Source: Microbotryomycetes sp. JL201
Taxonomy: Eukaryota > Basidiomycota > Microbotryomycetes
Reading direction: 5' to 3'
Assembly (NCBI GenBank): GCA_033819885.1
Contig: JAQYUZ010000003.1
Span: 434,001 to 498,000, forward strand
DNA length: 64,000 nt
Part shown: positions 58,184 to 64,000 of the stretch, one piece after another
How the letters are laid out: every line of letters starts with the position of its first letter
Position numbering within the stretch: the first letter of the stretch is position 1
Notes under the pieces: generated by a model
Seen by the model: only the letters and a program-made list of their open reading frames with translations
Told to the model about the DNA's origin: nothing
Database searches by the model: none
Made by a program: the position numbers and the translations under genes

Positions 58184-59871
58184 TCAAAGTTCTGCTTCAG
58201 GTAACGATCTCACTGTTAGGGGCGGAGACGGTGGGGGTGACGGCGGCAGTGGCACCTCATGCGGCAACAGCTTCCTTGGAGCAGCCTCGACAACATCCTC
58301 GACCTCCTGCTTTTGTGTCTGATCATCTGTGTCGCTCACTTGATCGTCGGAATCGTGCTCGTCGCTTGACACTTCGTGTGTACAAGCTCGACATCTTCGA
58401 ACCTGCCGACAGTCGCGACATCCTTTCACCGCGCATCGTCCGTCCACGTCGAAATGCCCTCGCTGATTCGAATCTAGCTTGAGGTCCGAAAACGGCGTGC
58501 CTCGAAATCTTTCGCGAACGTGCAGCCAAACCGGACTTTTTATATCCTCGACAACGTCTGATCCGTGCCTTTCGACAAGCTTGTGCACCGCCCTCTGGTA
58601 CTCGTTTCGTATACGTTGACGACCAGCTTTGACTCGATTGACTGATTGGTTTATATAAGCTCGTTTCACGGCGTCCGTCCAAGCTCTGCTCGATTCATCG
58701 TTCACAGGCAGCCGGACCAGCAAGTCCCTATACCCTTCCTTGAGTTCTTGACCAACCGTTTTGATAATCTTTGTCCTATAAGTCTCGACAGTGTCACCCT
58801 CGGGAACAGGTACAGACGCCGATTGAACCAAGTCTTGGTGGAACGAATCGACGAACCGCCTTGCCGAGTCGATTTGTCCTGCCATCCTTTGTAGAACTGG
58901 TTTCAGTTGCCCGAGTTCCTCGTCAAGTCGAAGTCGCTGACGCAAATCTTGCGGGATTGAGGAATCCTGGAGCAAGTCTGTCGAGGACGTCGACCAAAGG
59001 GGGCCGAGCTGGTTAAGCGCAATCATGTAAGCGAGCCAAAGTTTGCGAACGACTTCGATGAGCTGGAAGCGGAGCATAGCATCGCTAATGTAGCTCGTCA
59101 TGCGAGTCGGCGATGAAGAGTCGACAGAGATGACGAGGTTGAGCTCGACGAAGAGCGCAAGGCTGAGACCCCACCACTGCCACTGCGGACGACGCATCAG
59201 ATATCATCATCTGAGACCTTGCATGCCATCCATTCTGCACATACAAATCGTTGCCGCTTCGAGAACGAGTTGAACACGGCTGCCACGAAGCTGCTCGCGA
59301 AGGCCATTGTGTAGAAAATCACAACAGCCGGCAAGCCTGCCACCAAGAATTCCCGCCGAGATGCTAGCTTGGGGCCCCATGTAGTGATCCTTGGTCCGAA
59401 TCGCTCGTACGCCCAACGCTTGACGTCGTTCTCGAGTACATCCGCTCCCTTTTTCAGTTCGACAAACAAAGCCTCACCTTGCGGTCCGACCTTGTCTGGA
59501 TGATAGATGCGGGCCAGCCTCCGAAACTGACCCTTGACGAGAGCGGAACCGCTTGTGTCGACTGCTTCGCGCGTCAAGCCCAACAGAGAGTAATAGTTGG
59601 ATGCTGCATACAATTGGCTGTATTCTGTCGCAAGGGTCCACAAAATGTATCCACAAACGAGGATAGCACGAGCGTATTTGGCGTGCGTGACAGCCCTTTC
59701 TAATTCGTGTCGTAGCACATTGTCGCTTTCGCTCGAACGAGAAGCAATTGGTCGAGGCCGTTTGTGCGGTGCGACAAAGTAATATGCCCGCAGCAGACTC
59801 TTTGTCGCAAAAGACGGCAGGAAAGACCAGCACACGATGGCCAAGAGCTGGTCTGAGAAGATTGCGCTCAT
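58184..59871 (-). CDS. J-domain membrane protein (DnaJ-like)
   Basis: This is a membrane-anchored J protein, a likely Hsp70 co-chaperone of the ER or a related membrane. From ATG 59,871 it starts MSAIFSDQLLAIVCWSFLPS, a hydrophobic anchor, with another TM-like segment ARAILVCGYILWTLATEYSQ. The J domain reads YYSLLGLTREAVDTSGSALV and FRRLARIYHPDKVGPQGEAL, with the HPD motif, then ENDVKRWAYERFGP. Another TM, AGLPAVVIFYTMAFASSFVA, follows. An intron (GTATGT donor near 59,248, acceptor GTCCGCAG near 59,188) joins FSKRQRF to WQWWGLSLALFVELNLVISV in phase. The C-terminal half is helical, and the tail is acidic then Pro-rich (PPSPPPSPPLTV). I do not know a named orthologue. Confidence 0.75.
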
Positions 59872-61228
59872 GATAGGCACAACACCTGTCGGATCAAGAA
59901 AGGGACATGTCAACCCGACATTTCAAGCCTTTTACAATGACGATTCCGGGGCGAGGGATCATCTGCCATACAAGCGCGGCAAGCGCGACGTCGTTTCGTG
60001 CAGCGAACGACAAAGTGGGTACACACGGCGGGCAGCCAAACATCTGCAGGTTCGCTCAGCCCTGCGAAGCAACGTGCGCCGAGGGGAAAGACTAAGTCGG
60101 TGACATTGGACGACTGCAATTTCTGAGGCGACAGTCGCGAATGTACGCCAACCATCCACGAGCGCAAGCCTGCAGTCTCTCGAGGGCATGTCTCGCAGGC
60201 GGGCTGGCGCCGGCTGGTCTCTTTGAGACGAGTCGTTGACTGGGCCCTCCAAAAAAATTGGGGTTATGATTCCTGTCTGTGATATCCACCCTGCTCAACT
60301 TGGAGTCTTTTGTCGAGCGGGCTCGGCCACGAGGGTCAATGAGAGTTGCCGGAGCTGCGCGCGAGCGCGCCTGCGTCCATGCGACTGTCTGTAGACTCGG
60401 CCTTTACGTGCGGCGGCAAGACGCGGCGCAGGCCATCAGCCTGCCGCCTAGAACTCGGTGGGTTGAAAAAGCCTATGTCGTCCCGGGAAACGAGACGAGA
60501 ATAGGCGCCGAGTGCACGTCATTTCACGAGTCTGGTGCCGATCCGCTAGCGCCACCGGCCTCTTGAACGACCTCGAGGATCTTCTGCGCATGTCATGCAT
60601 CGATACGCTGCCCTCTCGAGCGGTTTCAACAACTTGGCATGCGCTAGTGAACTCGGGGCGGAATCGGAGAACGGTGACCGGGGGCGGCAGTGTGTTTGAT
60701 CTTTGAGCCTAGATGCCTGTAGGCCCAATGCGAGCGCGAGTGTTGGAGATGGCCTCGAGCGAGCGAGGCCAGTCGCGTGCGCGGTCGGGCCATGGCAAAT
60801 AGTGCTCCAGCGTGTGCGAGTCGCCGCAATCCAGAAACTGGACATCTCATGCCAAGTCGTGCTGCCCCGAGTCTCGGGTTGCGCGTGCCTACAGAGCCAA
60901 GGGTGCAGAGTCGATGCCTCGCCCACAGTGTGCCCCGCGCCTTTGTCCGAGTCGCCAGCGGTGTCAGACCTTTTACTGATTAAGTTGATCATGTCCCTCG
61001 CCTTGTGTCGGCCCAGCCTGGGCGACGTCGATGGTGATTGCAGAGGGCCCCGAGCTTACCTGTGAATGCTGTTGTGTGTGGTCAAGCGAGGAGGCGGAGT
61101 CGGATGAACTTGGGCGTGAAGCGAGTGTGTCTACGCCATGAGTGCGTGCAGTGACGATCAGACGGACGAGCTCAAAGCTGATCGGTTCAAGCCGCGCACT
61201 TTTGAATCTTTGCCCGTTCGCGCTCGCC
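59872..61228. other. Long intergenic region without recognisable gene
   Basis: About 1.36 kb lie between the divergent J-domain and BMS1 genes. Short open frames on both strands are Arg/Ser-rich with no family resemblance, and I could not join them convincingly. A small unrecognised gene or non-coding RNA is possible. This is the longest gap in the gene-dense part of the window. Confidence 0.4.
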
Positions 61229-64000
61229 ATGGACGGCGCCATCCAGACAAACAGGGCGCACAGGCCATCAAAGCAGCCGAAGCAAAAGCCTCAGAAGGGC
61301 AACAATCCAAAGGTGAGTGAGCCCGTGTGCTCGTCGGGCCCGTCAGCAAAAAAGAAAGCTCGGCGCTGAGACGAGTCTGTCTTGTGCCAGGCCTTTACAA
61401 ACGCGTCATTCAGGCGAGCAGAGAAGGATGCACGCAGAAACGTCGAAAAAGACCAGACGAGGCTGCACGTGCCCGCGATCGACCGCACATTCAATGGCTC
61501 GGCCGGCCAGGGCGGCAAGCAGTTTGACGGCGTCGTCCCGCCCGTCATCGTCGCCGTCATGGGACCTCAAGGCGTCAGTGCTTCCTCGTCGATTGTCTTA
61601 CTTGCATTCCCGGCACGCTGATGACCTACGCCTCGTGCGCACTCGCAGGTCGGCAAGTCGACACTCGTACGCAGTCTCGTTCGGCGATACACCAAAAACA
61701 CGCTCCCAGACATCAAGGGGCCTGTCACGGTCGTATCAGGCAAGTCTTCAGCTCGCTTCATTTGGAAGAAAACATCCAAAGTCGCACGCTAACGCAGAGC
61801 ATGTCCGTCTCTCTCGCCACAGGCAAGACTCGCCGACTCACTTTTATAGAAGTCCCAAACGATCTCGGCGCCATGGTCGACGCGGCCAAGGTAGCAGATC
61901 TTGTGTTGCTTATGATCGACGGCAGCTTTGGCTTCGAGATGGTGAGTTTGCGGCCGCATCAGCGAGAATTCGTCCTTTCTCCAGCGCTTGACGCCTTGAC
62001 GTCCTTGCGCGCCAGGAAACATTCGAAGCACTGTCGGCACTATCATCACATGGCATGCCTAAGCTCATGGCCGTCTTGACACATTTGGACTTGGTCAAGT
62101 CGGCTGCCGCTTTGAAAGCTCAAAAGAAGCGACTCAAAAACAGGTTCTGGACAGAAGTGTACGATGGAGCAAAAATGTTTTACCTCTCGGGTGTCATGAA
62201 TGGACGATACCCGGACCGCGAGGTCCTCAACCTGAGTCGGTGAGTGTGTCGCGCGAGGGTTGGACCTCGGAACAACCGCAATCGCGCCTTTTGCCTTACT
62301 TCTGGTTTCTTTTCTTGCGTACAACAGATTCATCTCTGTCGCAAAGTTTCGACCGCTTGTGTTCCGCAACACGCACTCGTACTTTCTTGCCGATCGCTTT
62401 GAAGACATTACGAGCAGAGAAGTCGTGCGCAAGACTCCGAAAGCGGACCGCACCGTGGCTGTATTCGGTTACCTTCGCGGCGTTCCTTTGCGACCACCCG
62501 GGCCAACCAATACCGTTCGAGTACACATTCCTGGGTCTGGTACAGACGCCTTCACCGTGTCCCGCATGCTCGAGTTGATGGACCCGTGCCCGTTACCTAC
62601 CAAGGACAGCGAGAAGCGGCGCAAGATGGGAGATCGCAACAAAGTGGCCTACGCACCCATGACGGGAGGCGCAAACTCGGGTGTCATGTGGGACGGTGAA
62701 CGAGTGTGGATCAATACAAGTGGCACGTTCACGAGGCCTCAAGAGGGCGAACAAGGCTACGACAGAGAGAGTGAGCGAGCGTTGGTCGATGGCATGCTCT
62801 CATCTCGTCGCTGATTCTATTCCGCATTGTCACACCAGATGAAGACGTTGACGGCGAAGGTGTCAAGATGGTGTTGGGCTTGCAAGACGTTGACAAGACG
62901 CTCGCCGAAGGCGTCGCCGCGTCCGAAATTCGATTGTTTGGAGATTCCAAAACGCCACTCGTTGCACCGTCAGCAAGCACCAAAGAGCGACGCGCCGCCT
63001 TTGACGATGCGGTAGGAGACCATGAGTACGACTCGGACGACTTCGAGGACGATGAAGAGCTGGACGAGAACAATGCCGAATTCGATTCTGAAGAGGACGA
63101 TGAAGGGGACGACGGCTACGTCGAGGAAGGTGCCGATCTGCCGTTCGAGCAAGAGTCGGGGCAAACGTCATCACGCGTCAGGCGGAGAGCGAACCTGGGC
63201 GGGGTGGATGGTCCATCGTCTGCGGGCGAAGACGTAGCGTTCGCCGAAAGCGACTCCGAACTTGACTTCAGCGGAGACGAGGTCGACGGTGCAGCTACCG
63301 GCGCTCGATTGCACGAGCTCGACTCTGATGAGGAAGAGCAAGATGACGAGCAACTCGGTCCGGAATGGAAGCAAAACTTGGCAGACAGGGCCGCGGAGAA
63401 CTACAACGTTCGAAGGAAACGTAACCTTATGAAGCTCATTTACGACTCCAACCTGACTCCGGAACAGATTGCGAAAGGAGACGTCGAACAAGTTGACCTG
63501 ACTCAGGATTACATGGACGACGACGAAGAAGACGAAGATTTGTTCAAGATTCGGAGAAAGGCCGACGCAACGGCTGAGCCTGAAGACATGTTCAGGCCGC
63601 CGATTGATGTTCAGCAACTCGCACGATGGTCAGACGAGTCTGTGCTCGATTCAATTCGCGGCTTGTTTATTACTGGCAGCGCTGATACCGGCGGTGAGGG
63701 CAAGTACGAGGAGGAAGGCGGCGATTTTGAAGACCTTGAAGAAGGAGACGACGAGGAGGGTGCTCCAGACCCTGCTCGGCAGCAGGAATTGGAGGAGGAG
63801 CGCAAGGCGGAAGAGCTTCGACAAAAGAAGGAGGCGCTCAAACGCAAATTTGATGCCGAATACGATGACGAGAGCGATGAGGAGAAAGTCGACTTTTACA
63901 CAGAACAAAAGGCTGAGCTTGAGCGGAAAGCTCAAGCGACACGGGAAGAGTTTGCCGACGACGATCCAGAAACCCGAGCGCTCGTTGAGGGTCATCGTCC
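61229..64000 (+). CDS. BMS1: Ribosome biogenesis GTPase BMS1, 5' part
   Basis: BMS1 is a nucleolar GTPase for 18S rRNA processing in the SSU processome, with Rcl1 as partner. Exons join as MDGAIQTNRAHRPSKQPKQK, then AFTNASFRRAEKDARRNVEK, RLHVPAIDRTFNGSAGQG and PVIVAVMGPQG-VGKSTLVRS; the P-loop is split by an intron at 61,574-61,648. VTVVSGKTRRLTFIEVPNDL, ADLVLLMIDGSFGFEMETFE, GMPKLMAVLTHLDLVKSAAA (THLD in the NKxD position) and MFYLSGVMNGRYPDREVLNL follow. Then come FRPLVFRNTHSYFLADRFED, VAVFGYLRGVPLRPPGPTNT and the acidic central region typical of BMS1. The reading frame is still open at 64,000, so the C-terminal half is outside the window. Confidence 0.93.

Noticed and set aside
60092-60298. 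Small minus-strand open frame with ALERLQACARGWLAYIRDCR resembling an IQ-like helix
   Set aside because: The match to an IQ motif is weak, the frame is short, and no supporting exons were found.

Overview
This window looks like a stretch of a compact, intron-rich fungal nuclear genome, almost certainly a basidiomycete. Most genes are split by short introns (about 45-90 nt) with GTGAGN/GTAAGN donors, CTGAC/CTAAC-type branch points and AG acceptors. The protein set points the same way: a Rua1-type zinc-finger regulator, a Bud4/anillin-type protein with a C-terminal PH domain, a strongly divergent G-alpha-like protein, a fungal YVC1 channel, an OHCU decarboxylase and MET17. I cannot fix the subphylum. 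I found no rRNA, tRNA, CRISPR array or bacterial-type feature.

Layout. Positions 1-500 hold the 5' part of a MET17-like gene leaving the window on the left. Positions 560-5,770 are poor in recognisable genes and hold a 2.4-kb near-perfect palindrome made of two arms of an uncharacterised coding sequence. From 6,091 onward the window is dense and ordinary: FIG4 phosphatase, Rua1-like regulator, PIN/RGG protein (-), GDSL esterase, TMEM135-like protein, serine carboxypeptidase, a small hypothetical, a seven-TM protein with a long tail (-), saccharopine-dehydrogenase-like oxidoreductase, YVC1 channel, RasGEF with an N-terminal GTPase-like domain (-), APC4, NAT9, DNA polymerase delta catalytic subunit (-), gluconokinase (-), OHCU decarboxylase, family-16 methyltransferase (-), HDDC2/YGK1-type HD phosphohydrolase, Bud4-like protein, G-alpha-like protein, J-domain membrane protein (-), and the 5' part of BMS1 running off the right edge.

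Genes do not form operons. They alternate in strand, with short convergent gaps (for example 22,619-22,668, 40,032-40,121, 47,307-47,368) and several divergent promoters (15,660-15,816, 25,775-26,264, 35,414-35,815, 46,062-46,316, 48,657-49,030). Functions are mostly housekeeping: phosphoinositide turnover, DNA replication, ribosome biogenesis, cell-cycle ubiquitination, purine and sulfur metabolism, and septation. Four genes could belong to signalling: the seven-TM protein, the RasGEF, the G-alpha-like protein and the vacuolar calcium channel.

The most unusual signal is in the splicing. Three genes need micro-exons of only 8-10 nt (FIG4 8,685-8,694; YVC1 28,767-28,774; HD phosphohydrolase 49,359-49,366), each restoring a family-conserved motif exactly. 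At least five introns appear to use GC-AG borders. All gene models were built by reading splice sites by eye against remembered family motifs, so individual borders may be off by a few bases.
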